From Bacteroidales bacterium (GTDB lineage Bacteria > Bacteroidota > Bacteroidia > Bacteroidales > UBA932): 64,000 nucleotides of DNA. Of the stretch, positions 9,549 through 18,095 are shown in pieces (the stretch's first letter is position 1; each line of letters opens with the position of its first letter). The notes beneath the pieces are model-generated. The model saw nothing but the letters and a program-made list of their open reading frames with translations. It made no database searches and had not been told where the DNA came from. The position numbers and the translations under genes are program-made. The DNA is taken from assembly GCA_017501525.1 (NCBI GenBank), contig JAFVWT010000004.1, positions 62,001 to 126,000 of the forward strand, in the 5' to 3' direction.

Positions 9549-11024
9549 TTATTTGTTATGTTGCTTCAATACTTTGAGTGCTTCTTCCTTGTCGTCAAAG
9601 TGACTCTTGACTCCATTTATAATCTGGTAATCTTCGTGACCTTTGCCCGCGAGCAACACGATTGCCCCTTTGGGTGCAGTCATTATTGCCACTCTGATGG
9701 CTTCAGCCCTGTCGCAGATAAACAATGTCTTGCTCATCTGATTCTCATCTATACCTTTTTTTATATCTTCTATTATCTCAAAAGGATTCTCAAAACGGGG
9801 ATTGTCTGATGTAACCACAACCCTGTCAGCATATTTTGCACACACTGTACCCATTTCGCCCCTTTTGGTTTTGTCTCTGTTTCCTCCACAGCCAAACAAG
9901 CATATAACCTGATTTTCTCCCGCAATTTCCTTAAGTGTTATAAGGACATTTTCCAGTGCATCTGGGGTATGGGCATAATCTATTACAACAGTAATATCAT
10001 TCTCTCCCTTGATGTATTCAAGTCTGCCGGCGACAGCCTCAAGATTACTCATAGTGACAAGAACTTCATCCTTGTCTCCTCCAAGAAGCATCGCTGCGCC
10101 ATATACCGCACCCAAATTGTAGGCATTATGCTTTCCTATAAACTTCGTCCACACCTGTGTGCCGTTAATCTCTATCAGTGACCCCTCAATGGTGCTCTCG
10201 ATTATTTTAATCCGGAAGTCAGCCATATTGCCTACAGAATAGGTATATCTGCAGGCTTTTGTGTTTTGGAGCATTACATTGCCGTTTCTGTCATCACTGT
10301 TGGTTAGGGCAAAAGCATCTTTTGGGAGTGAGTCAAACAGCAGTTTTTTACATCTTATATACTCAGCAAATGTCTTGTGGTAATCGAGGTGATCATGGGT
10401 CAAGTTCGTAAAAATTCCACCTCTGAAATGCAGTCCGGCAACTCTTCCTTGTTCCAATGCGTGGGAACTCACCTCCATAAAACAAAATTCTCCCCCTTTT
10501 TCTACTAATAGATTGAGCAATCTGTTGATTGTGATGGTGTCTGATGTGGTGTTTTTCGTTTCGAATCTCTCTTTATCTACAAAATTGGCAATGGTGGAGA
10601 GTAATCCGCAGCAATATCCCATGTTGCTGAAAAGTCGGTACAAAAGGGTTGCTATAGTTGTCTTTCCGTTTGTTCCGGTCACTGCCACTAAAGAGATTTT
10701 ATCGGATGGATTGTCGAAAAACTCTTTTGCAATATATGGTGTCGATATGTAGGTATCGGCGATTCTGATTCCTGTCACCCCTTTCTCACAGATAAGCTTT
10801 GTGGCTTGCGGGTTGTCATATATAATGGCTCTTGCACCTGCCTCAATAGCTTTTTCGATAAATGAATGTCCGTCACAATCATGCCCTTTGATTGCGATGA
10901 ATGCCCCCGATGGGATTACCTTGCGGGAATCGGATTCAATGTCGCATATCTGTGTAGCCAGGCCGTCGCTGCCGACTACTTCCAGAATCTCGATATTCTT
11001 TAATATTTCGCCAATCTGTTTCAT
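9549..11024 (-). CDS. murE: UDP-MurNAc-L-Ala-D-Glu--2,6-diaminopimelate ligase
   Basis: MurE adds the third stem-peptide residue. The 491-residue protein has the ATP loop GTNGKTT at about 117-123, the central LTHDHLDYHKTF motif and, near the C-terminus, a DNPR motif (in SDNPRFENP). DNPR is the known determinant for meso-diaminopimelate rather than lysine, so a Gram-negative type peptidoglycan is inferred. It lies 16 nt after ftsI and 10 nt before mraY in the dcw operon. Confidence 0.97.
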   Translation of the reverse strand: MKQIGEILKNIEILEVVGSDGLATQICDIESDSRKVIPSGAFIAIKGHDCDGHSFIEKAIEAGARAIIYDNPQATKLICEKGVTGIRIADTYISTPYIAKEFFDNPSDKISLVAVTGTNGKTTIATLLYRLFSNMGYCCGLLSTIANFVDKERFETKNTTSDTITINRLLNLLVEKGGEFCFMEVSSHALEQGRVAGLHFRGGIFTNLTHDHLDYHKTFAEYIRCKKLLFDSLPKDAFALTNSDDRNGNVMLQNTKACRYTYSVGNMADFRIKIIESTIEGSLIEINGTQVWTKFIGKHNAYNLGAVYGAAMLLGGDKDEVLVTMSNLEAVAGRLEYIKGENDITVVIDYAHTPDALENVLITLKEIAGENQVICLFGCGGNRDKTKRGEMGTVCAKYADRVVVTSDNPRFENPFEIIEDIKKGIDENQMSKTLFICDRAEAIRVAIMTAPKGAIVLLAGKGHEDYQIINGVKSHFDDKEEALKVLKQHNK

Positions 11025-11040
11025 TTACTCTCTTCTCTAT

Positions 11041-13152
11041 CTATTTTAAAACCAATCTCACAACACCGGCGCCGTCGCACTCTTCACCGGGTGCGGGACT
11101 CTGTGAATAAACCTTTCCACTTCCTTTGAATGTTACTTTATATCCTTGGTTTTCAAGAAAATATAAGGCGTCTTTCAATCCCATTCCCAAAACTGACGGC
11201 ATGGTGTGGTCATCAATCTCAATATCGTTGCAGCTGATATTTCCATCACTCTGACCAATACATACCCATCCCCCTTTTTTTATGTTGAGGTTGTCGTGGA
11301 TTGGAACATAATCGAGTACAGTACTCAAATCAGATGCTCTTCCCGGAGCAATCACAGGATTGTCAGGGGCATTTTGGGAACCCCTTTCCAGAGGTTCATT
11401 CCATTGGGGATTCAGAGCATATATTTTGTCTGCCAGATTTTTGAAGATAGGTCCGGCCCAGTCTCCACCATAGTAGTCTTTCTTGATCTTTTTTGTGTAA
11501 AGAACTACAATGCAGGAATATTTGGGGTCATCTGCGGGGAAAAATCCTGCAATTGAGGCCTGGTGCATCTTATACCCCTCTTTGTCCTCGTATCCTCCAT
11601 CAAATGAGATTCTTGCTGTTCCTGTTTTTGCAGCGATTTTATATCTTGGGTCGTTTAATTTTCTTCCGGTACCATTTTCTACCACACCCCTTAGGGCTTG
11701 TGTGGCTTCTCTGACTGTCTCTTTCGAACAAATTGAACCACTTACTACTACAGGGTCAAACTTCTCATATACGATACCATCCCTTTCGTAGCTCTCAATA
11801 AAATAGGGTCTCATCATCTTTCCACCATTTGCAATGGCATTATAAAAGGTCAGTGTATGTAATGGTGTGAGAGTGAGGGCATATCCATATCCCAAACTTG
11901 GCAATGACGATTTTGACCAGAATATTTTGTCGTCAGGAGTAGTAATGGATGCATACCCCTCGCCCCGGATGTCAAGGTTTAGCTTTTCCACCAATTTCAT
12001 ATTGTGAAGCCTCTCGACATAATCTTCAGGATGCTTTTCATAGGCATTGACGACCATTTTTGCAAAAGCGATGTTAGATGATTTTTCAAAAGCCTGTTGT
12101 ACTGACAATTTTCCGTAACCACCTTTACGGGTATCTTTTATGTCATATCCGGCATAACTCCACACTCCGTTGCCGGTGTCAATTGAATCGTTCAGGTCAT
12201 AATAGTCATCTTCAAGCAGAGCTACCAATGCTGCCAATTTTAGGGTGGATCCAGGTTCTGTAGGATGGCCGATGGCATAGTTGTAGGTTTCGTCAAATGT
12301 TCCGTTAGCCTTCTTGAACAGATTGGCACTTGCCCTGACTGCACCTGTCTTGACATCCATTACAATTGCAGTACCTCCGTTGAAATCGGGACTCAACTCA
12401 AGTTGTTTTCTGAGTTCACTCTCAGCGGCCTCCTGTATATATACATCAAGAGTAGTGCGAATATCATATCCGTTTTCAGCCGGAATATATGGTTCCCCGT
12501 TGGCAGGAATCCAGTTCCCTCCCGTAGTGAAATAAATGGTCTGCTCCCCACTTTTCCCCTCAAGTTTATGATTGTGGCTTATCTCAATACCGGTTCCCGA
12601 CATACCTTCACTTATGTATCCGACGGTCCTGTATCCCAAATTTCCGAATGGATATGTACGCTTGGTCTTATCTTCAAGTCTCAGCCCTCCTTTGTATGCA
12701 CCCAATGAGAAGATAGGGAGGCTTTTGATATATTCAACTTCAGTCTGGTCTATTCTTTTCCTTGTAACCAGATAGTATCTTCTGTTGTTGTTCTTCGCCT
12801 TTGTAAGACTGTCTTTGTACTGCTTGGCGGTTTTGTCTTTAAAGTAGTTTGCCAATGCTCTTGAAAGGGCATTTATGTCGGCCTTGAAGATAGAGTCGTT
12901 GACAACTTTCGAGTCCCATCTGATCTCGTATGAGGGGACAGATATAGCAAGGGGTCTTCCGTCATGCGATAGGATGCTCCCTCTGGTAGCAGGAATTTTC
13001 TCTTTCTTGTAAATATCGTCCGAACGGAGAATATCGTTTGATAGATATTGCAAGAACAGTATCCGCAATGTGATGATTGCACCAATCACTAATGCGGTGT
13101 AGTATATCCCTTTGAATGTTTTTACATAATTATGTTGAGAACCGTTTGCCAT
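11041..13152 (-). CDS. ftsI: Septal transpeptidase FtsI (PBP3-like) with C-terminal PASTA domain
   Basis: A class B penicillin-binding protein that crosslinks septal peptidoglycan with FtsW. The 703-residue protein has one N-terminal membrane helix (about 15-36), a PBP dimerisation domain, then the transpeptidase domain with the catalytic motifs STLK (Ser302, Lys305), SSN (358-360) and KTGT (509-512). The final 60 or so residues form one PASTA-like repeat beginning PSVLGMGLKDA. The PASTA tail is a known Bacteroidota feature and recalls SpoVD and PBP2x rather than E. coli FtsI. It follows the FtsL-like gene by 24 nt. Confidence 0.96.
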   Translation of the reverse strand: MANGSQHNYVKTFKGIYYTALVIGAIITLRILFLQYLSNDILRSDDIYKKEKIPATRGSILSHDGRPLAISVPSYEIRWDSKVVNDSIFKADINALSRALANYFKDKTAKQYKDSLTKAKNNNRRYYLVTRKRIDQTEVEYIKSLPIFSLGAYKGGLRLEDKTKRTYPFGNLGYRTVGYISEGMSGTGIEISHNHKLEGKSGEQTIYFTTGGNWIPANGEPYIPAENGYDIRTTLDVYIQEAAESELRKQLELSPDFNGGTAIVMDVKTGAVRASANLFKKANGTFDETYNYAIGHPTEPGSTLKLAALVALLEDDYYDLNDSIDTGNGVWSYAGYDIKDTRKGGYGKLSVQQAFEKSSNIAFAKMVVNAYEKHPEDYVERLHNMKLVEKLNLDIRGEGYASITTPDDKIFWSKSSLPSLGYGYALTLTPLHTLTFYNAIANGGKMMRPYFIESYERDGIVYEKFDPVVVSGSICSKETVREATQALRGVVENGTGRKLNDPRYKIAAKTGTARISFDGGYEDKEGYKMHQASIAGFFPADDPKYSCIVVLYTKKIKKDYYGGDWAGPIFKNLADKIYALNPQWNEPLERGSQNAPDNPVIAPGRASDLSTVLDYVPIHDNLNIKKGGWVCIGQSDGNISCNDIEIDDHTMPSVLGMGLKDALYFLENQGYKVTFKGSGKVYSQSPAPGEECDGAGVVRLVLK

Positions 13153-13176
13153 CTTAATCTCTTCAATTTAAACTCA

Positions 13177-13488
13177 TCAGTCAATCAGTACAATGGTAGG
13201 AGGGTCAGAAGGTGGTACAAGAGTAGAGCGTTCCTTTTTTAAATTGGTCTCTATTTCTCCCCGTTTGCTCAGATATTGCAATCTGGTAAACTTTCCCAAA
13301 TATTCGGAACGTAACTCAAGTATCAATTTTTCATTCTTCTCAACATTTCTCTTGGTGTTCCTTATTCCGAATAGAAGCGAAATGTAGAGAATAATGAGTA
13401 GAAAAAGGAAAATCATATATTTCCAATTTCTCAAAATCAATCTTTTCAGAAACTGACCGTTAATTATATCTACAATTATATTTGCCAT
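13177..13488 (-). CDS. FtsL-like cell division protein
   Basis: A 103-residue protein with one hydrophobic membrane span (about residues 24-42) and a short charged, probably coiled-coil extracytoplasmic segment. Its place between rsmH and ftsI is the place of FtsL in the dcw cluster, and the Bacteroidota FtsL-like family has this size and topology. FtsL joins FtsQ and activates FtsWI. The primary sequence has little direct similarity to E. coli FtsL, so the functional call depends on synteny and topology. Confidence 0.85.
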   Translation of the reverse strand: MANIIVDIINGQFLKRLILRNWKYMIFLFLLIILYISLLFGIRNTKRNVEKNEKLILELRSEYLGKFTRLQYLSKRGEIETNLKKERSTLVPPSDPPTIVLID

Positions 13489-13500
13489 CTTTAAACTTTC

Positions 13501-14409
13501 TTATTGCTTAATTTTTTTAGCAACCCTCAGTTTTGCACTGCGGGCTCTGGTGTTGTCTGCTATTTCCTCCTCACGAGGTAAAATCGGTTTTCTTGTAACA
13601 AGTTCAAATGGTGAATTTTTCCTTCCGAACAAATCTTTATCTTCTTTACCCTCAATATTCCCTGATCTGAAGAAATTTTTTACCATCCTGTCTTCAAGTG
13701 AGTGGTAGGTTATCACAGATATCAATCCATTCGGTTTTAAGGCATTCATGGCGCTATTGAGAAATTGCTCAAGTGCCTCCATCTCTCCATTTACCTCTAT
13801 TCTAAGGGCTTGGTAAATTTTGGCCAGGAATTTATGTTCAGCGGTAGGAGGAAGGATCTTCTCTATGGCACTGTTCAGGTCAAAAGTGCTTTTTATCTCC
13901 TTGGTCTCCCTTGCCTTGCAAATGAGCCAGGCCACCTTTTTACTGTTTTCCAACTCTCCGTAGAGTTTGAATATCTTGCTTAATTCTTCTTCAGAGTAGG
14001 TGTTGAGTATCTGGGCAGCAGATTTTTTTGACAAGGTGTTCATCCTCATGTCTATCTCAGAGTCGAATCTGAATGAAAAGCCTCTTTCAGGGGTATCAAA
14101 CTGATGGGATGAAACCCCCAAATCTGCCAAAATACCATCCACGCCATCAAAATTGTAGTAGCGGACAAAATTGTTTATGAACTTGAAATTGTTATGAACA
14201 GTTATCAATCTGTTGTCTTTAGGGGCATTGGCAATAGCATCTGAATCCCTGTCAAAGGCAATCAGACGTCCATTTGGGCCCAATCTCCTAAGAATCTCTT
14301 TAGTGTGTCCTCCACCACCAAGTGTGGCATCGGCATAGATTCCATCGCTTAGGACATTGAGAGCATCTATACTCTCTTGTAAAAGTACGGGTGTATGGTA
14401 GCTGGACAT
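13501..14409 (-). CDS. rsmH: 16S rRNA (cytosine(1402)-N(4))-methyltransferase RsmH
   Basis: RsmH (MraW) methylates N4 of C1402 in 16S rRNA near the decoding centre, using S-adenosylmethionine. The protein shows the start YHTPVLLQE, the SAM-binding motif DATLGGGGHT, the ADLGVSSHQ motif and the C-terminal SLEDRMVKNFF and RARSAKLR motifs. The ATG at 14409 is chosen; a TTG three codons further upstream is in frame but less likely. It is 22 nt downstream of mraZ. About 302 residues, the family's usual length. Confidence 0.97.
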   Translation of the reverse strand: MSSYHTPVLLQESIDALNVLSDGIYADATLGGGGHTKEILRRLGPNGRLIAFDRDSDAIANAPKDNRLITVHNNFKFINNFVRYYNFDGVDGILADLGVSSHQFDTPERGFSFRFDSEIDMRMNTLSKKSAAQILNTYSEEELSKIFKLYGELENSKKVAWLICKARETKEIKSTFDLNSAIEKILPPTAEHKFLAKIYQALRIEVNGEMEALEQFLNSAMNALKPNGLISVITYHSLEDRMVKNFFRSGNIEGKEDKDLFGRKNSPFELVTRKPILPREEEIADNTRARSAKLRVAKKIKQ

Positions 14410-14431
14410 GACATTCAAAGGTCTATGATGG

Positions 14432-14878
14432 TTATCCTAAAACTTTTTCTGCTAACGACTTATACTCTTCTCCGCGAACAATGGATGAATTGTAGTTTTC
14501 TTTTGCCCAAAGCTCTATTTTAAAATATTTCCCTGCGAATACCACTTCCCTGTCGGCTCCTATTGAGTCAAGCAGAACTTTTGGAATAGAAATTCTTCCA
14601 AATTTGGCATCAGGCTCGACTATGGCTGTGTCGCTCATATAACTTCTCCAGAACAGAGAATGCTCTTTGTTGAAAAAGTTAAGTCTTGCCTTTATCGATT
14701 CTGTCTCTTTCTCCCACTGTTCGTAAGTGAGAATTTCAAGGCAAGGCTCAAAAATATCTTTCTTGATGACTAAACGGATGGTCTCTTTACTTCCCAAAGC
14801 AGACTTGAAAGCAGATGGGAAGACCAATCTGCCTTTGTCGTCAATCTTTGCCATATAGTCATTTATGAAACTTGCCAT
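14432..14878 (-). CDS. mraZ: Transcriptional regulator MraZ
   Basis: MraZ is a DNA-binding regulator of the dcw cluster, acting on repeated sites in front of its own gene. The 148-residue protein contains two SpoVT/AbrB-like halves, the first with DDKGRLVFPSAF (about 12-23) and the second with DAKFGRISIPKVLL. It is the first gene of the cluster. Just upstream are four GGAA elements at a 10-bp period, matching the known habit of MraZ of binding evenly spaced short direct repeats. Autoregulation is inferred. Confidence 0.96.
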   Translation of the reverse strand: MASFINDYMAKIDDKGRLVFPSAFKSALGSKETIRLVIKKDIFEPCLEILTYEQWEKETESIKARLNFFNKEHSLFWRSYMSDTAIVEPDAKFGRISIPKVLLDSIGADREVVFAGKYFKIELWAKENYNSSIVRGEEYKSLAEKVLG

Positions 14879-14897
14879 ACCTCTTTAAATACTTCTG

Positions 14898-14905
14898 CAA
14901 AAGTA
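14898..14905 (-). promoter_or_regulatory. Candidate -7 box for the dcw operon
   Basis: TACTTTTG on the minus strand matches the Bacteroidota -7 consensus TAnnTTTG and lies 20 nt before the mraZ ATG. No TTTG is at the ideal 19-20 nt distance; one lies only 13 nt upstream, inside the repeat operator. The promoter call is therefore moderate. Confidence 0.45.
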
Positions 14906-14915
14906 AGTAAAAAAT

Positions 14916-14949
14916 TTCCAAAGTTTTCCACAATGTTCCCTTTTATTCC
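14916..14949 (-). promoter_or_regulatory. Candidate MraZ operator: four GGAA repeats, 10-bp period
   Basis: On the minus strand GGAA occurs at plus coordinates 14916-14919, 14926-14929, 14936-14939 and 14946-14949, that is, exactly one DNA turn apart. Each is preceded by G or T, giving GTGGAA, GGGAA, GTGGAA and TTGGAA. MraZ in other bacteria binds several short direct repeats at about 10-bp spacing in front of mraZ. The array covers the -12 to -45 side of the candidate -7 box, so MraZ binding would be expected to repress. Confidence 0.7.
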
Positions 14950-15169
14950 ACAAAAATGACAAAGATGGTTGGTTTCCTACGATGTTAAGTCTTTAAACAA
15001 CTGATAATCAGTAATAAAAGAGAGTGTAATATTTTTTGAAAAAATCGGCAGAGAGTCTCGATTTTACTCCAATGGCGGAAGTTATTAAGAAGTTATTAAC
15101 AATTGGAAATCAGGAAGAATTGATACTCCTTCTCCGCGAAACTGGAAGGAGTTCCGGCTCTTTTCAGGT

Positions 15170-15559
15170 CTATATCCTGCAGTCAGATTCCATTTTCTTC
15201 TGTTCGAGTAGTATTTCGCGGAAATCACCGTATAATTGTGAACTTACTTCCCAGATGTATTCATCCTCACTACTGCAAAGTTTTCCCAAACCTTGTAGTG
15301 CCTTTTCGGCAAAAGGAAATAAATTCTCTTCCTTTCCTACCCTGAAGGCGGTTTTGCGTAGCACCGTTTCAAACAGTTTTAGTGCCATGTGTTCGTCGCA
15401 CTCCCTTTCTGCTATGGAAATCAGTGCCTTGAAGAGAGGCTCCTCGCCGCAGGTCTGTTTTATCTCATCGATAATCTCGTTTGTAAATTCATCGGATAAC
15501 CAGATATTTCCATTTTGGTCGGTAGAGGCTACTTTTTCGTATGATATATATTTTCCCAT
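15170..15559 (-). CDS. Conserved-looking hypothetical protein
   Basis: A 129-residue acidic, helix-rich protein without signal peptide or membrane span; I do not recognise the family. The composition (many E, K, L and regular amphipathic spacing) and codon usage look coding, whereas the overlapping plus-strand frame is serine-rich like an antisense shadow. Three cysteines are scattered without a metal-binding pattern. It is on the same strand as the dcw cluster but 291 nt upstream of mraZ, so it is probably a separate transcription unit. No function is proposed. Confidence 0.6.
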   Translation of the reverse strand: MGKYISYEKVASTDQNGNIWLSDEFTNEIIDEIKQTCGEEPLFKALISIAERECDEHMALKLFETVLRKTAFRVGKEENLFPFAEKALQGLGKLCSSEDEYIWEVSSQLYGDFREILLEQKKMESDCRI

Positions 15560-15828
15560 AACTGAATTTTAACATTATATGGTGTTGGGATTTTGAATTT
15601 GTGACAGGCTGGGCAAGAAAAATTTCGCTTGACGAGTATTATGTGAATTTTTTGGAGGGCATTTCTATGGTCTTGTAATAAAAGACTTTGTGGGGATTTA
15701 TCGAGTCTCGGATTTTGGAATCCAAGCTTGGGGTGTGGAATTTTTATAGCTCCCCTTTGATTTTTTTTATATCGGATGCAACGGATATGAATCTTGTGCA
15801 TCTATAATGTAAATCTTAACCGTATCTT
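15560..15828. other. Intergenic region without a recognisable gene
   Basis: About 270 nt between the hypothetical gene and the bcp promoter. Both strands contain only poor open frames, and no tRNA, SRP, tmRNA or RNase P pattern was recognised. The plus strand is rich in G and T. Because a terminator-like hairpin lies just downstream, a short unannotated RNA here cannot be excluded. Confidence 0.4.
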
Positions 15829-15836
15829 TATATTTG
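15829..15836 (+). promoter_or_regulatory. -7 promoter box upstream of bcp
   Basis: TATATTTG matches TAnnTTTG perfectly. No TTTG is found about 19 nt upstream. A start about 7 nt after the box would give a leader of roughly 90 nt to bcp that begins almost directly with the hairpin at 15848. Confidence 0.45.
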
Positions 15837-15847
15837 CTTTACCATTG

Positions 15848-15875
15848 ATGCCACTTTTGGAGTGGCATTTTTTTT
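15848..15875 (+). terminator. Hairpin with T-run in the bcp leader
   Basis: ATGCCACT and AGTGGCAT form a perfect 8-bp stem around a TTTGG loop, followed by eight or nine T. By form this is a rho-independent terminator on the plus strand, yet no plus-strand gene lies upstream. It may be a leader attenuator, a 5'-stabilising hairpin, or the end of an unseen small RNA. Confidence 0.6.
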
Positions 15876-15933
15876 GGAGGAATATGCTCCGTAAATTGAA
15901 CCTTTATTAAAACAAAACTAAAATAGTGCAAAT

Positions 15934-16380
15934 ATGTTGAAAATTGGAGATAAGGCCCCTTATTTTGAGGCAGTTGATCAAGATGGAAAAAAGATTTCCT
16001 TAAACGATTACAATGGTAAAAAGCTGGTATTGTATTTCTATCCGAAAGATAGTACCCCCGGTTGTACAGCTGAGGCTTGTAATCTTAGAGATAATTACGA
16101 CAGATTTATCTCGCAAGGTTATGAGATATTGGGAGTCAGCAAAGATTCTGAGAATTCTCACAAAAAATTCATAGAGAAATATTCATTGCCATTTTCCCTC
16201 CTTTCCGATAAAGATTCCATTATTCAGAAGGACTATGATGCGTGGGGATTGAAAAAATTTATGGGAAGAGAGTTTATGGGTACACTACGTAAGACGTATG
16301 TGATAAATGAGGAAGGGGTAATTACCGATATTATTGAGAAAGTAAATACAAAAACCCATACAGATCAGATTCTCAAGTAA
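15934..16380 (+). CDS. bcp: Thiol peroxidase of the Bcp/PrxQ family
   Basis: A 148-residue peroxiredoxin that reduces hydrogen peroxide and organic hydroperoxides with thiol donors in the cytoplasm. The motif STPGCTAEAC holds the peroxidatic Cys44 and the resolving Cys49 five residues later, the hallmark of the PrxQ/BCP group. The thioredoxin fold is complete and no signal peptide is present. It is a single-gene unit following a leader with a hairpin. Role in oxidative-stress resistance is inferred from the family. Confidence 0.95.
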   Translation: MLKIGDKAPYFEAVDQDGKKISLNDYNGKKLVLYFYPKDSTPGCTAEACNLRDNYDRFISQGYEILGVSKDSENSHKKFIEKYSLPFSLLSDKDSIIQKDYDAWGLKKFMGREFMGTLRKTYVINEEGVITDIIEKVNTKTHTDQILK

Positions 16381-16565
16381 ACTTCCACAGATGCTGTGTT
16401 CCGCCCAATTTTGAAAGATTTACTATCTATTCCTTTCATTTTTCATTTGTTGATTTATGGTATAGCTATTCTTTTTGAAAATGCCTTACGGGTGTATGAA
16501 ACCAGATAATTAGTTAAATTTAATCATATAATAAATAGAATTATATAATTCTGAGAAAATCTGAT

Positions 16566-16573
16566 TATATTTG
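16566..16573 (+). promoter_or_regulatory. -7 promoter box upstream of BACON lipoprotein
   Basis: TATATTTG fits the Bacteroidota TAnnTTTG consensus, 58 nt before the ATG at 16632. A clear -33 TTTG was not found. Confidence 0.45.
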
Positions 16574-16631
16574 TCATTGTTAATAGAACAGCGCTCAGTT
16601 ACGATTTACAATATTAAACGATACAAATTTT

Positions 16632-17936
16632 ATGAAGAAAACACTATTTATTGTCGCTTTGGTTGCCATCATTTTCAGTGGATGTACCAAGCAGAAAAGT
16701 CAGGAGCCTTCACTGCAACTGACCTCGGAGCCCACATTGCAATTTGATGAGAATGGAGGACAATTGAGAATTACTTACGAATTACTCAATGTAGATGAAT
16801 CTGCGCAGGTCTCGATTTCTTATACTGAAGATTGGTTTGAGGCGACTGAAACTCAGAGGGGAACTATACTGGTAGATGTAGAAAAGAATACTCTTCTGGA
16901 AGAACGCACCGGTACAATTGTCATTACTTATGAATCCCTTTCTGAATCGGTAGTCATCAGGCAATCGGCTTCGTCTGAGGATAATTCGCTTGAGTTGGGA
17001 ATGTTGGTAGGACAATATAACGGTAATAAGTATTCAGCTGTTCCTAATTACTATTTTTGTCTGACAGACAATGGTTTTGAAACAAAAGAGGATCCTCTTC
17101 CCAATTCTATCTATTACCGCATAGATTTATATTCCGAACAGGTTCCCGAGGATGTGAAAAACATCAAGATTCCGAATGGCACCTATACTCTGGATCTGCA
17201 GAATACTTATGCTGACGGAACATTTTCTCAGGAGTATAGTTTCTACCTTGCAACAGGTGAACGTGCGACAAATGAAGATGCTCTCTTCTTCAGTGAAGCT
17301 ACTCTATATGTTACAGACGATAAAGTGCAGCTTATGGCTGTTACCGAGGATGGTCAGTTGCATAATGTAGTTTTTAACGGAGAGTATATTCTTGAAAATA
17401 AATCTGGTCAGGGAGAAGGTATCCTTTCTGATTTGACTGATGACTACGAAGCTCAGGTAAGCAATAACTTTGCAATTTGTGAGTTTTATGGAGACTTCTA
17501 TGGTTGTGGATATGGAAACTGGATGATTCTTTTAAGAAACCCTGAAGGTGGAGATGAAATCCAATTGGATTTCTTGTATGAAGGCAATAGTTTTGATGCA
17601 GGTTTTGCAGGAAATTATGTGTGTAAGTCTGATTTCTCTGAAATGACTCTTACTCCAGGTTATCCTGAGGGCTCCGGATATGTGGGATGTTGGTACTTCG
17701 AGCAGATCGATGGATCGTTGTCGGGACGTAAAGCTCCTTTTACAGAGGGTAGTACAATGACAATTACCGATAATGGAGATGGAACATTCACAATAGCGGT
17801 GCTGGCTTATGACGATACACCTGAGAGACATGAGTTGACATTTGAATGGACCGGTCCTATCGAAGCGGAAGATTATAGCTATATGTTCAATGCACCTCCA
17901 GCTCCGGTAACCCCTTTGAAGGTTTATGCCAGATAG
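16632..17936 (+). CDS. Surface lipoprotein with BACON domain and two beta modules
   Basis: A 434-residue lipoprotein: signal peptide with lipobox ending FSGC (Cys18). Residues about 28-115 form a BACON-like Ig domain (pattern LQFDENGGQLRITY ... DWFEA ... NTLLEERTGTIVI), a domain common in Bacteroidota surface proteins. The rest contains two copies of a beta-rich module with the pattern NGTYTLD, an acidic turn, then a final strand ending FNGEY or FEWTGPI. The same module recurs in the lipoproteins at 20.4, 22.4 and 31.5 kb. Function unknown; a surface binding or matrix role is inferred. It has its own promoter and terminator. Confidence 0.8.
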   Translation: MKKTLFIVALVAIIFSGCTKQKSQEPSLQLTSEPTLQFDENGGQLRITYELLNVDESAQVSISYTEDWFEATETQRGTILVDVEKNTLLEERTGTIVITYESLSESVVIRQSASSEDNSLELGMLVGQYNGNKYSAVPNYYFCLTDNGFETKEDPLPNSIYYRIDLYSEQVPEDVKNIKIPNGTYTLDLQNTYADGTFSQEYSFYLATGERATNEDALFFSEATLYVTDDKVQLMAVTEDGQLHNVVFNGEYILENKSGQGEGILSDLTDDYEAQVSNNFAICEFYGDFYGCGYGNWMILLRNPEGGDEIQLDFLYEGNSFDAGFAGNYVCKSDFSEMTLTPGYPEGSGYVGCWYFEQIDGSLSGRKAPFTEGSTMTITDNGDGTFTIAVLAYDDTPERHELTFEWTGPIEAEDYSYMFNAPPAPVTPLKVYAR

Positions 17937-17974
17937 ATGCTGGTAACCATATAACGATTTGCAATCAGTACACT

Positions 17975-18012
17975 CTCCGCCACGACATGCTCTGGCGGAG
18001 ATTTGTCGTTTA
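17975..18012 (+). terminator. Terminator-like hairpin after BACON lipoprotein gene
   Basis: CTCCGCCA and TGGCGGAG make an 8-bp GC-rich stem around a 10-nt loop, followed by a weak T-rich tail (ATTTGTCGTTT). It lies 38 nt after the stop codon. Confidence 0.55.
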
Positions 18013-18035
18013 AAAGGATAATTATTGGTATTTCT

Positions 18036-18066
18036 CTTGTTAAACTCATATTATTTTGTAATTTTG
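18036..18066 (+). promoter_or_regulatory. Promoter of the 196-residue membrane protein
   Basis: The -7 box TAATTTTG (18059-18066) is preceded at 19 nt by CTTG (18036-18039), a one-mismatch -33 box. The ATG is 29 nt after the -7 box. Confidence 0.5.
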
Positions 18067-18095
18067 TTGAGTATTAATTTTAAAATTTAAACATT

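Noticed and set aside
15036..15572. Plus-strand 178-codon frame starting with TTG
   Set aside because: Most of it is the serine-rich antisense shadow of the minus-strand hypothetical gene. The first 40 codons look somewhat protein-like, but they are too short and unrecognised to support a gene.
15529..15801. Minus-strand 90-codon frame
   Set aside because: Composition rich in H, K, I and P without a recognisable pattern, in a region that otherwise looks non-coding; no promoter.
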